From contig JANYDY010000059.1 of NCBI GenBank assembly GCA_025363435.1, forward strand, positions 1 to 48,942: DNA of 48,942 bases. The letters run 5' to 3'. Source of the stretch: Betaproteobacteria bacterium (lineage in GTDB: Bacteria; Pseudomonadota; Gammaproteobacteria; Burkholderiales; SG8-41). The position numbers and the translations under genes are program-made. Positions 8,346-16,335 of the stretch are shown here, piece after piece (the stretch's first letter is position 1; each line of letters opens with the position of its first letter). The notes under the pieces were generated by a model, which ran no database searches, was not told the DNA's origin, and saw nothing but the letters and a program-made list of their open reading frames with translations.

Positions 8346-9470
8346 GTGTCCGCAGCCAGCAATCTCGAAGAACTCAAACGCACCATCATCGAGCGGCATG
8401 TGCGGCCGCACAATGGCAAGGGCTTGCTGCTGGTTCTGACCACGCTGCTGCCGCTGGCGGCGTTGTGGTACGGCGCGGCAGCGAGCGCTGCAATTTCATA
8501 CTGGCTGACCGCCGCGGTTGTTCTGCTGATGAGCCTCTTTCTGCTGCGCGCATTTGTCCTGATGCACGAATGCGGCCACGGCAGCCTGTTTCGCAGCGCG
8601 CGCTTAAACCGTGTCTGCGGATTTTTGTTCGGCGTCGTGACCGGCATGCCGCAGTTGCAGTGGTCGCAGCACCATCAATTTCATCACGCCACCAACGGCA
8701 ACTGGGCGCGCTATCAGGGCCCGTTGAGCATAATTCCGGTTGAAGAATATGCCGCCATGAACGCGCGGCAGCGGCGCCGCTACCGCAATGCGCGCAACAT
8801 CTGGATGGCGCCCTATGCCGGATTTTTTTATCTGATTTTCACGCCGCGCCTGATCTGGCTGCAGGGCAGCATTGCGCTCTTGCGCCACGTTATCCTGCGC
8901 AAACTCGCGCAGCCCGGGCTTTCGCTCAAGATGGCGGCGCAGGAATTCAAAACACCGCACTGGGATAGCGCCCGGGAATACCGGCATATGTGCTGGACCA
9001 GCGTTGCCTTGTTCGGCCTGTGGGCCTTGATGGCTTGGCTGGTCGGGCCACGGCTGTTCTTGATCTGTTACACCGTCAGCGTTTCAATCGCCGGCTGGGC
9101 CGGCATCCTGATCTTTACGGTGCAGCATAATTTCGAACACTCCTACGCCAGCGGCGACAAGCACTGGAGCTACAACGACGCCGCGATGCAAGGCACCAGC
9201 TTTCTGGTGTTGCCGCAGTGGCTGCACTGGTTCACCGCCAATATCGGCTACCACCACATCCATCATCTGTCGGCGCGCATTCCGGCTTATTGTCTGGTCG
9301 ACTGCCACAACGAATACCGTGCATTGTTTACCGGCGTGAAACGCATCAGGCTTGCCGAGATTCCAGGCGCACTCAAATACATACTGTGGGACAACACGCT
9401 GCGCCATCTTGTGTCGGTCGCCGAATATCAGCAGCAGGCAGCGCAGCGCAGCACCGCAATCGCGGCCTGA
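8346..9470 (+). CDS. Membrane fatty acid desaturase
   Basis: Three histidine clusters of di-iron membrane desaturases are visible: HECGH (74-78), HHQFHH (109-114) and HHIHH (303-307), plus HNFEH at 261-265. Hydrophobic segments flank them (about 28-72, 155-180 and 215-260), consistent with four membrane spans. The enzyme introduces a double bond into acyl chains, with O2 and electrons from a ferredoxin or cytochrome. The pattern is nearest to the delta-12/omega-3-like group. Translation starts at GTG 8346. A strong bidirectional terminator follows. Confidence 0.9.
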   Translation: MSAASNLEELKRTIIERHVRPHNGKGLLLVLTTLLPLAALWYGAAASAAISYWLTAAVVLLMSLFLLRAFVLMHECGHGSLFRSARLNRVCGFLFGVVTGMPQLQWSQHHQFHHATNGNWARYQGPLSIIPVEEYAAMNARQRRRYRNARNIWMAPYAGFFYLIFTPRLIWLQGSIALLRHVILRKLAQPGLSLKMAAQEFKTPHWDSAREYRHMCWTSVALFGLWALMAWLVGPRLFLICYTVSVSIAGWAGILIFTVQHNFEHSYASGDKHWSYNDAAMQGTSFLVLPQWLHWFTANIGYHHIHHLSARIPAYCLVDCHNEYRALFTGVKRIRLAEIPGALKYILWDNTLRHLVSVAEYQQQAAQRSTAIAA

Positions 9471-9502
9471 GAAAAACTGCTGCGGTCGCCGGCAGTCAAC
9501 AC

Positions 9503-9544
9503 AAAAAAAATCCCCCGCCCGGCTTGCGCCGGGCGGGGGATTTT
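9503..9544. terminator. Bidirectional rho-independent terminator
   Basis: A 13-bp perfect stem (TCCCCCGCCCGGC at 9511-9523 with 9528-9540) and a TTGC loop are flanked by an A-tract (9503-9510) and a T-tract (9541-9544). It lies between convergent genes and can serve both. Confidence 0.93.
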
Positions 9545-9554
9545 GCGTTATTTT

Positions 9555-10130
9555 CTAATTTTCCTGACGGCGGCGTGAACGGTTACCGTAGCCATCGCCA
9601 TCGGCGGAGGCAGCCCGCGCACCGCGCTCGCCGTTGCGGCCGGCGTCACCCGTACGCTCGTCCAGTATGGCGGCAACACCAACGGTGATTGTGCTGCCCG
9701 GGTTGTAAGGCAGGGCAACATTCACATCGCGGCCGTTGTAGCGGTAAACAACGTCGTAGCCGTTGACGACCTCGCGCGAGGATTCGACGGTGCGGCATTG
9801 CTGCGCCGGCGGCTCGCCCGCGCGGTTGCCGACTGCCGCGCCGGCGACAGCACCGCCGGTCGCACCGATCACGGTGGCAGCCGTCTGGCCGCTGCCGCGT
9901 CCGACCTGATGGCCGAGCAGCCCGCCCAAAAGACCGCCGACGATAGGCGCCACGTAGTTGGTGCTCTTCTTCGGTGCCGGCGCGCTATCGCATTCCTGAC
10001 GCGAATCGGCAATGCGTTCGATAATGGGCTTGGCCGAAATCACCTGCGCGGTATCGGTAAAATCGCTGGCTGCGTATGCGCTGCTACCTGCGAACATGAT
10101 GGTCAATGCAGCGATGGATGCTTGTCTCAT
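9555..10130 (-). CDS. Glycine-zipper 2TM domain envelope protein
   Basis: After a signal peptide (residues 1-20, ending AYAAS) comes a central glycine zipper, VGGLLGGLLGHQVG followed by GATGGAVAGAAVG, the hallmark of the 17-kDa surface antigen / SlyB-like 2TM families. A conserved downstream region (CRTVESSREVVNGYDVVYRYNG) is typical of proteobacterial members. The C-terminus is Gly/Arg rich and charged. No lipobox Cys is present, so it is secreted or membrane-associated rather than a lipoprotein. An AAGGAG ribosome site precedes the ATG. Confidence 0.88.
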   Translation of the reverse strand: MRQASIAALTIMFAGSSAYAASDFTDTAQVISAKPIIERIADSRQECDSAPAPKKSTNYVAPIVGGLLGGLLGHQVGRGSGQTAATVIGATGGAVAGAAVGNRAGEPPAQQCRTVESSREVVNGYDVVYRYNGRDVNVALPYNPGSTITVGVAAILDERTGDAGRNGERGARAASADGDGYGNRSRRRQEN

Positions 10131-10293
10131 TTGGAGACTCCTTAAGTAAATATGACGCTATTAACTACTTGGCCGGGCGACTTGCACACTGCACTTACAA
10201 ACTATTACAAGTTCCGCCGGCATTCAGTTTGGTGTAAGGAAAATAATCGCCGCTGCTGCCGGAACTAAACCGGCAATTCATCCTCTGTTACTT

Positions 10294-10566
10294 ATGACCA
10301 ACCGGATCGAAACGCGTTCTTACGTTTTGCCGCAGACCCTGCTGGGGCGTGTGGCAGCATGCATACTGGCCGCCATCGCGCTCGTCGCAGCATTCTTTTC
10401 CTTTTTCGTAATCCTGCTGACGGCCGGCGTGCTGATCGCCGGGCTATGGCTGCGCCTGCTGTGGCAGCGGCGCCAGTTGCGCAAGCAGGCGGCGGCCGAT
10501 GCGCTCGAAGGCGAGTACATCGTCGAACCGCGCGAACAGGATCCGGCAATCCCGCAGCGCGAATAG
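10294..10566 (+). CDS. Small membrane protein of unknown function
   Basis: The 90-residue product has a long hydrophobic hairpin-sized region (about 16-57: LGRVAACILAAIALVAAFFS, then FVILLTAGVLIAGLWL) followed by a basic helix (RRQLRKQ) and an acidic tail. The composition suggests one or two membrane spans with the charged tail in the cytoplasm. I do not recognise a named family. Confidence 0.6.
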   Translation: MTNRIETRSYVLPQTLLGRVAACILAAIALVAAFFSFFVILLTAGVLIAGLWLRLLWQRRQLRKQAAADALEGEYIVEPREQDPAIPQRE

Positions 10567-10740
10567 TCTGTCCCGCGCAACAGCCGCGCCGGCGTTGGAC
10601 AGCACAGGCAGGGTTTTCGTTGCCGCCTCGAAACAAATATCTGCCAGCAGCAAAACGGTCAACCGCGCCGGCCTCCCCCCGTTAATGGTGGCACGCCCGA
10701 CAAAGGCGAACATTCTTCAAACAACCATAGAGGAACCGTC

Positions 10741-11013
10741 ATGAACAAGATACTTGCAGCTGTAGTTGCTTCGGCTTTTGCCTTCGGTTCAGTCTCGGGT
10801 TACGCCGCGGACACCGCGAAAAAGGAAGAACTGACCAAGGAACAACGGGTGGATATGCGCAATCGCGCCGACAAGCTGACGCAGGAGCGCGCGCAGGCGC
10901 CGACGCCGGTGAAGGCAAACGCCGCAAAAACACCGGCGGCGAAAACGAAACACGTCAAGAAGGCGAAGAAAGTGTCACATCGCAATGTGACGAAAACACA
11001 GCCGAAAACCTAG
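10741..11013 (+). CDS. Small Lys/Ala-rich secreted protein
   Basis: A typical signal peptide (MNKILAAVVASAFAFGSVSG, cleavage near AYAAD) precedes a charged helical stretch and a Lys/Thr/Ala-rich tail with repeated AAKT/KTK units. The mature part is about 67 residues and strongly basic. The ribosome site GAGG lies 6 bases before the ATG. A terminator follows directly. Function unknown; it resembles small basic periplasmic proteins of Burkholderiales. Confidence 0.65.
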   Translation: MNKILAAVVASAFAFGSVSGYAADTAKKEELTKEQRVDMRNRADKLTQERAQAPTPVKANAAKTPAAKTKHVKKAKKVSHRNVTKTQPKT

Positions 11014-11028
11014 TTTCGCGCACGGCAT

Positions 11029-11059
11029 AAAAAGGCAGGGCTAACCCCCTGCCTTTTTT
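11029..11059. terminator. Rho-independent terminator
   Basis: Stem GGCAGGG (11034-11040) pairs with CCCTGCC (11047-11053), with A-tract 11029-11033 before and T-tract 11054-11059 after. It sits between convergent genes. Confidence 0.9.
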
Positions 11060-11083
11060 ATTTTTCGGCAACCACGATGCACT

Positions 11084-11683
11084 TCAATCCAGGCCGCCGA
11101 TAAAACGCAAGGCGCGCTCGCACTGCGCTGCATTTTCGAAATGTACGGTCTTGATGCCGAAAGCCTGCGCCGGCGGCAGATTGATGGCGGTGTCGTCGAT
11201 GAAAACCGTTTCCTCGCCGCGCAAGCCGAAGCTCTGCAACAAATGCGCGTAAATCGCCGGCTCCGGTTTGATCAGATGGATGCGCGATGAAATCACCGCG
11301 CCGTCGAACACATCCCAATAGTCGTGTTCACGCTCGAGCCAGGCGATCGAGGCCTGCTGCATGTTCGACAGGCAGTAGAGCCGATGCCCCTGCGCGCGCA
11401 CGCGGCGCATCAGCGCCACTGTCTCCGGCACCACGGTCAGCGCCGGCGGCACACTGTCGAGAAATGTTTCCACTGCGGCTACGGCGAGGCCGGTGCGCAG
11501 TGCTGCACGCAGCACCGCTTCGCTTTTCGGCAGCACACCGCGGTCGAGCGCCAGCCAGTCGGCGTGATCGATGATTTCGCGCCGCACCCGTGTACGCGTT
11601 GCGGCATCGTCGAAGCTGGCGGCAATCAGCACATCGGGCTTCCAGCACACAACAACACCGCCCAAGTCAAACACGACGTTCAT
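11084..11683 (-). CDS. HAD-superfamily phosphatase (YihX-like)
   Basis: HAD motifs are in order: motif I VVFDLGGVVV (residues 3-12, where D6 is the nucleophile and the second Asp is replaced by Gly as in YihX-type members), motif II CLSNM (about 108-112), motif III KPEPAIY (about 139) and motif IV FIDDT (about 161-165). Length (199) fits. YihX dephosphorylates alpha-D-glucose-1-phosphate; this protein's substrate is not evident. Cytoplasmic, stand-alone gene. Confidence 0.87.
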   Translation of the reverse strand: MNVVFDLGGVVVCWKPDVLIAASFDDAATRTRVRREIIDHADWLALDRGVLPKSEAVLRAALRTGLAVAAVETFLDSVPPALTVVPETVALMRRVRAQGHRLYCLSNMQQASIAWLEREHDYWDVFDGAVISSRIHLIKPEPAIYAHLLQSFGLRGEETVFIDDTAINLPPAQAFGIKTVHFENAAQCERALRFIGGLD

Positions 11684-11735
11684 ACGCGCGTCTCTTCAGC
11701 AACAGGCATGAAGGAAATCATTTAACATATCCGCC

Positions 11736-12689
11736 ATGCCCGTTCAATCATTCCCCGCCGGCGCAGCACTGCTGGCGCTGCTCATTTCCGTTCCGGCGCC
11801 GGCGCAGACCTACCCCGACAAACCGATCCGCGTTTACACCACCGGTGTCGGCGGCAGTTCCGACCTCTCGACGCGGCTGATCGCGCAGGCGATGGGCGGC
11901 GCCTTCGCCCAGCGCATGATCGTCGAGAACCGCGCGCTGGTCAGCGTCGAAATCGTCGCTGCCGCGCCGCCCGACGGCTATTCGCTGCTGCACTACAGCA
12001 ACGTTGTCTGGCTGATGCCGCTGTTGCAGTCCAATGTGCCGTGGGACATCTTTCGCGACTTCGTGCCGGTGGTGCTCACGGTCAACACGCCCAATGTGCT
12101 GGTCGTGCACCCGTCGCTGCCAGTGAAATCGGTCAAGGACCTGATCGTTTTCGCGAAAGCCCGCCCCGGCGCGCTCAACTACGCATCAACGTCGCTGGGC
12201 GCCGGCAACCACGTCGCTGCTGAACTATTCAACAGCATGGCCGGCGTCAAAATAGTGCGCATCAATTACAAGAGCATGGGCACTGGATTCACAGACGTCG
12301 TCAGCGGACAGATCCAGGTGATGTTTCCGAGCGCTAATGCGGCCACACAGTACGTAAAGTCCGGCCGCTTGCGCGCGCTGGCGGTGACCAGCGCCGAACC
12401 GTCGGCGCTGGTGCCCGATCTGCCGACGGTGGCGGCCGCCGGCCTGCCCGGCTATGAATCAGTGGCAATGACGGCGATGTTCGCACCAGCGAAAACGCCC
12501 GATGCGATCGCACGCAGGCTTAATGCCGAAATCAATATCACGCTGAAAAAACCCGAAGTACGCGAGCGTTTTTTGACCCAGGGTACCGAAGCCATGGGCG
12601 GCACGCCCGAACAATTGACTGCAATTATCAAAACCGAAATCGCGCGCGTGAGCAAAATCATCAAGGGCGCAGGAATGCACGAACAATAA
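11736..12689 (+). CDS. Bug/TctC-family tripartite tricarboxylate transporter solute-binding protein
   Basis: A signal peptide (about 1-23, ending APAQ) is followed by the Bug entry motif YPDKPIRVYTTG, the AAPPDGYSLL loop, and the DFVPV...VLVVHPSLPVKSVKDL and LPTVAAAGLPGYE segments. These proteins bind small organic acids in the periplasm with a Venus-flytrap fold. The usual P-F-P-x-G-G loop is changed to TTGVGGSSD, so its ligand may differ. It is the first gene of a four-gene run (spacing 16 bases to the acyl-CoA dehydrogenase), suggesting it captures the substrate degraded by those enzymes. Confidence 0.93.
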   Translation: MPVQSFPAGAALLALLISVPAPAQTYPDKPIRVYTTGVGGSSDLSTRLIAQAMGGAFAQRMIVENRALVSVEIVAAAPPDGYSLLHYSNVVWLMPLLQSNVPWDIFRDFVPVVLTVNTPNVLVVHPSLPVKSVKDLIVFAKARPGALNYASTSLGAGNHVAAELFNSMAGVKIVRINYKSMGTGFTDVVSGQIQVMFPSANAATQYVKSGRLRALAVTSAEPSALVPDLPTVAAAGLPGYESVAMTAMFAPAKTPDAIARRLNAEINITLKKPEVRERFLTQGTEAMGGTPEQLTAIIKTEIARVSKIIKGAGMHEQ

Positions 12690-12705
12690 GAACGCGGAGG
12701 ACGCA

Positions 12706-13893
12706 GTGGATTTTTTGCTCAACGAAGAACAACGCGCCTGGCAGATAAAAGCGCGCAAATTTGCCGACGAGGAGATACGCCCGCTATCGGTGAAGCGCGA
12801 CGCGATCAGCGCGCCGCGCGAGACCTTCGACTGGGAGATCATCAAGAAGGGTTCAAAGCTCGGCTTTCGCACAGCCGCCGTACCCAAAGCCTGGGGCGGC
12901 GACGGCATCGATTTCGTTACCCAGGCCATCATCATGGCTGAACTCGCCAAAGCCGACAGCGCCATCTCGAAAACCTTCAGCCAGTGCTGGAAGTGGAGCC
13001 ACCTGATCGCGGATTTCTGCAGCGACAATCAGAAGCAGCGTTTTCTCGTGCCGTTTATGCAGGACGACACTTACCTGCTCGGCAGCGCAAGCACCGAGCC
13101 GAATGCCGGTTCCGACAAACGCATGCTGGTCGACAGCGATCCGAAATCCGGCTGGCGGTTGAAAGCGGAAAAACACGGTGACGAATGGATTTTGAACGGT
13201 GAAAAAACCTTCATCGCCAACGGCCCCATCGCCAAGCTGTTTTTCGTCAATACACGCAGCAACCCCAATGTCAGCATGAAGGAAGGCACGACGGTGTTTC
13301 TGGTGCCGTCGAACACGCCGGGCTTCCGCGTCGGCAAGGTTTTCAACAAGCTCGGCTGGCGCTTTTATCAGAATGCCGAATTGATTTTCGAAGATGCACG
13401 CGTGCCAGACACCAATGTCGTCGGCAAGGCCAATGAGGGATTCAAGCTGCGCGGCGGCAGCTTTTCGGATTTCGAACTCGCCGCCAATGCTGTCGGCGTC
13501 TGTGACGACGCAACCACGTCGGCAACGCGCTTTGCGCGCACGGAGAAACGCCACGGCATAGTGCTGGCCGAACAGCAGGTCGTGCAGCTGCAATTGAACG
13601 AAATGCATATGCTGACCGAAGCCCTGCGCTCCTTCGTCATGCGCGTGGCCGCCGAAACCGACGGCAAAAGCGACGGCAAAACGCCGGCCGCTAATGTGCT
13701 TGCGATGAATTTCGCCACCGATGTCATTCAACGCGTCAGCGAACTCAGCATGGACGTGCACGGCCGCGCCGGCGCGACCATGCACGCGCACACCGACAAG
13801 CTGGTGCGCGACAGCATGATCTGGACTCATCTCGCCGGCGATTCAGTGCAACGCATGAAGGCGGTGGAAAAGCTAAAGGCAGCGGTGAAATGA
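12706..13893 (+). CDS. Acyl-CoA dehydrogenase family protein with atypical active-site segment
   Basis: Family features are clear: AVPKAWGGDGIDF (59-70), the flavin-contacting STEPNAGSD (129-137), NGEKTFIANG (about 163), GTTVFLVPSNTPGF, and C-terminal SMDVHGRAGATMH. It normally oxidises an acyl-CoA thioester at C2-C3 using FAD. The segment where short/medium-chain members carry the catalytic Glu (YEGT) reads IWTHLAGDSVQRM (372-384) and has no Glu. The real base may lie elsewhere, or the reaction may differ. GTG start at 12706 with GGAGG before it. The next gene overlaps by four bases (ATGA). Confidence 0.88.
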   Translation: MDFLLNEEQRAWQIKARKFADEEIRPLSVKRDAISAPRETFDWEIIKKGSKLGFRTAAVPKAWGGDGIDFVTQAIIMAELAKADSAISKTFSQCWKWSHLIADFCSDNQKQRFLVPFMQDDTYLLGSASTEPNAGSDKRMLVDSDPKSGWRLKAEKHGDEWILNGEKTFIANGPIAKLFFVNTRSNPNVSMKEGTTVFLVPSNTPGFRVGKVFNKLGWRFYQNAELIFEDARVPDTNVVGKANEGFKLRGGSFSDFELAANAVGVCDDATTSATRFARTEKRHGIVLAEQQVVQLQLNEMHMLTEALRSFVMRVAAETDGKSDGKTPAANVLAMNFATDVIQRVSELSMDVHGRAGATMHAHTDKLVRDSMIWTHLAGDSVQRMKAVEKLKAAVK

Positions 13894-14852
13894 AATTTGC
13901 CGGCGCGTTATGCCTCGCGGCAGCGGCCGTCATCGCACCTGCGACTGCGTTTGCGGACTATCCGGAAAAACCGCTGCGCCTGGTCGTCCCCTTCCCGCCA
14001 GGCGGCAGCACAGAACCGCTGGCGCGCGTGTTAAGCCAGAAACTCGGCGAAGCCTTCGGCCATCAGGTGATTGTCGATAACCGTCCGGGGGCGGGCAGCA
14101 CCATAGGTGCGGAAATCGTTGCCAAATCGCCGCCCGATGGATACACGCTGTTCCTCGGCTCGATTTCGAACGCAATCAGCGCCGCGCTGTATCCGAAACT
14201 CAATTTCGATATCGTGCGCGACTTCGCACCGGTCACACTGCTGGCGACGACACCCGGCGTGCTGGTCGTGCATCCGGCGCTGCCGGTGAAAAACGTGAAA
14301 GAACTGCTGGCTCTCGCCAAAGCGCGGCCCGAACAGCTCGCGTATTCGTCGGCCGGCAACGGCACACCGCCGCATCTGTCGGCGGAACTCCTGAGTTCGC
14401 TCACCGGCATCAAAATGATTCACGTGCCGTACAAAGGCGGCGGGCCGTCGATCATCGCCCTCTTGAGCGGCGAGGCGCAGCTGTCGTTTGCTTCGCTGCC
14501 CTCGGCAATCGGCCACATCCGCAACGGCAAGCTGCGCGCGCTCGGCGTCACCACTACGCAGCGTGCCGCCTCGGTGCCGGAACTGCCGACGATCGCCGAA
14601 TCCGGCGTGCCCGGTTATGCGGCGGAAACCTGGCTCGGGCTTGCGGTCACCGCACGCACACCGAAAGATATCGTCGGCAAGCTGCACGCCGCAACGGTAA
14701 AAGCGATGACGCTGCCCGATGTGAAAGAACGGCTCGACGCGCTCGGCTACATCGTGCGTGTCGGCAGCCCGGAGGAATATTCGAGCTTTGTGCAAAACGA
14801 AGTCGATAAATGGCGCAAGGTGGTCAAAGCGGCCAACGTGCGTGTGGACTGA
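13890..14852 (+). CDS. Bug/TctC-family solute-binding protein
   Basis: A short signal peptide (about 1-22, ending AFAD) precedes YPEKPLRLVVPFPPGGSTEPLAR, the canonical phosphate/carboxylate-binding loop, followed by VDNRPGAGSTIGAE, KSPPDGYTL, LVVHPALPVKNV and HVPYKGGGPS. It overlaps the acyl-CoA dehydrogenase stop (ATGA), so it is part of the same operon. Two different Bug proteins in one operon suggest two related ligands or paired capture. No TctA/TctB membrane genes are present in the window. Confidence 0.94.
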   Translation: MKFAGALCLAAAAVIAPATAFADYPEKPLRLVVPFPPGGSTEPLARVLSQKLGEAFGHQVIVDNRPGAGSTIGAEIVAKSPPDGYTLFLGSISNAISAALYPKLNFDIVRDFAPVTLLATTPGVLVVHPALPVKNVKELLALAKARPEQLAYSSAGNGTPPHLSAELLSSLTGIKMIHVPYKGGGPSIIALLSGEAQLSFASLPSAIGHIRNGKLRALGVTTTQRAASVPELPTIAESGVPGYAAETWLGLAVTARTPKDIVGKLHAATVKAMTLPDVKERLDALGYIVRVGSPEEYSSFVQNEVDKWRKVVKAANVRVD

Positions 14853-14867
14853 AATCCGGAGAACAGC

Positions 14868-16151
14868 ATGGTTGAAATCCCGAAAATCCTGAACCGCGAC
14901 ATGGTGATGAAGGAACTGACCTTCGACAGCAAGGGCCGCTGGGCGGTGCCGGCGCTCAATCGCATGTCAGTAGTCGATCCGCATATCCCGACGCATAAAG
15001 TCATCATCAAGGACGACACCTTCCGCGAATCGACCAACATGCCGGGCGCCTCGCCGTCCAGCGCGCAAAAACTCGAGCTGGCAAAAAAACTCGAGGCTGT
15101 CGGCATTACCGAAATCGTCGCCGGCCACGCCGGACTGAAAGAACAATGCGATTTCATGCGCATGGTCAAGGATTCGGGCTCGAAGCTGATGGTGCATGCC
15201 TACGTCGATTTCGGCGACTGGAAAAACGGCATCGAAAAAGCCGTCGCCGCAAACGCCGATGCGATCTGGATGCCCGGCGCGCTGAATCCGAGCCCGATTT
15301 TCGCCGCCAAACTCGGCTCCAAATACGGTTACTGGAGCGCCGACTTCGATTTGTCGGCGGTGCTTAATACAATGGACTCAGCGATCAAACTCGCCAAAGA
15401 CCACGGCAAACTGATCACCGTCGGCCGCGCGCCGATGATCCCGGGCATTTTCGACAAGGCACTCGATGCTTATGTGAAAGCCGGCGCCGACCGTATTTGC
15501 ATATTTGACGACCGCGGCAATTACACGCCGCAAACCATGGGTCATGTGGTGAAAATGCACCGCGACGCCGTCGGTCCTGACGTCAAACTCGAAGTGCATT
15601 GCCATAACGATTTCGGTCTGGCGCTGGCGAATTCGCTCGAAGCGGTGCGCTCTGGCGCCGATATCGTCGATTGCGTGTTAAACGGTTACAGCCACCGCTC
15701 CGGCAACTGCGCGCTGGAACAAATCGTCGCCGCGCTCGAAGTGCTCTACGATTTGCGCACCGGGGTCGATCTGAAACAGATCATGTCGCTGTGCCAGCTC
15801 GCCGCCGATGTGTTCGGCGTGCCGATACCGCAGCAGGCGCCGCACGTCGGCGCCTCCGCTTTTGCTTATGGCGGCGTGCACATCAGCGCGCTCTTGCAGG
15901 AAGGCTGGTTTGTCTGGGAAACCATGCAGGCGGAAACCATCGGCCAGCACCGCCACGTCGTGTGGACACCGACCGCGCTCGAACGCCACGGCATGGCGGG
16001 CCCGGTCGCGCTCAAAATAAAACGCATGGGCCTCAAGTTCGACGAAACGCAGCTCGAACAGGTGTTCGCAAAAATGCGCATCGCCATGGCGGCGAAAAAA
16101 TTCGCCACCGACGAGGAACTCGAAGCGGTAGTACACGCCGTCCTCGACTGA
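14868..16151 (+). CDS. DRE-TIM metallolyase (HMG-CoA-lyase-like / pyruvate carboxyltransferase domain)
   Basis: The metal-binding DxxRE motif is D50-T-F-R53-E54 and the HxH motif is H244-C-H246 (EVHCHNDFG). Between them lie the expected beta/alpha barrel repeats, including RICIFDDRGNYTP. The motif DCVLNGYSHRSGNCALEQ after the HxH resembles the G-x-R-x-G-N region of homocitrate/isopropylmalate synthases. Members make or break C-C bonds next to a carboxylate using a divalent metal. The operon with acyl-CoA dehydrogenase and Bug genes favours a catabolic lyase or condensing role. The C-terminal region (about 330-427) is an extra domain of unclear function. Confidence 0.87.
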   Translation: MVEIPKILNRDMVMKELTFDSKGRWAVPALNRMSVVDPHIPTHKVIIKDDTFRESTNMPGASPSSAQKLELAKKLEAVGITEIVAGHAGLKEQCDFMRMVKDSGSKLMVHAYVDFGDWKNGIEKAVAANADAIWMPGALNPSPIFAAKLGSKYGYWSADFDLSAVLNTMDSAIKLAKDHGKLITVGRAPMIPGIFDKALDAYVKAGADRICIFDDRGNYTPQTMGHVVKMHRDAVGPDVKLEVHCHNDFGLALANSLEAVRSGADIVDCVLNGYSHRSGNCALEQIVAALEVLYDLRTGVDLKQIMSLCQLAADVFGVPIPQQAPHVGASAFAYGGVHISALLQEGWFVWETMQAETIGQHRHVVWTPTALERHGMAGPVALKIKRMGLKFDETQLEQVFAKMRIAMAAKKFATDEELEAVVHAVLD

Positions 16152-16250
16152 ACGCCGGCACTCGCCTAACTGCTTGTTCTATTGCAGTCCCCGCGGCAGC
16201 TCTGCGGCGGTCTTCGCGCGGGGTTAACTTTTTTTCCGCCCGGCCGTTAA

Positions 16251-16335
16251 CACCGGTGTAAGTCCGTGCACCGGACAGGCATGCTGAGCCTGCCGTTCTG
16301 CACGGCGGCAACCCTGGGGGGAATCCCGTGCCGGT
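16251..16335 (+). promoter_or_regulatory. Hairpin-rich leader before the HDOD gene
   Basis: Three consecutive hairpins are perfect in their stems: CCGGTG/CACCGG (16253-16258 with 16269-16274), CAGGC/GCCTG (16276-16280 with 16288-16292) and GCCGT/ACGGC (16292-16296 with 16302-16306). They are followed by GGCAACCC and a G-rich ribosome site (16316-16323). ACCGG at 16252-16256 can instead pair with CCGGT at 16331-16335 just inside the coding start, offering a possible on/off switch. I cannot match it to a known riboswitch class. Confidence 0.35.

Noticed and set aside
16235-16335. Cobalamin or c-di-GMP riboswitch before the HDOD gene
   Set aside because: GGTGTAAGTCC and GGCAACCC recall fragments of such classes, but the conserved cores (for example the B12-box region or the GEMM GGUAGGUAGC-like part) are absent.
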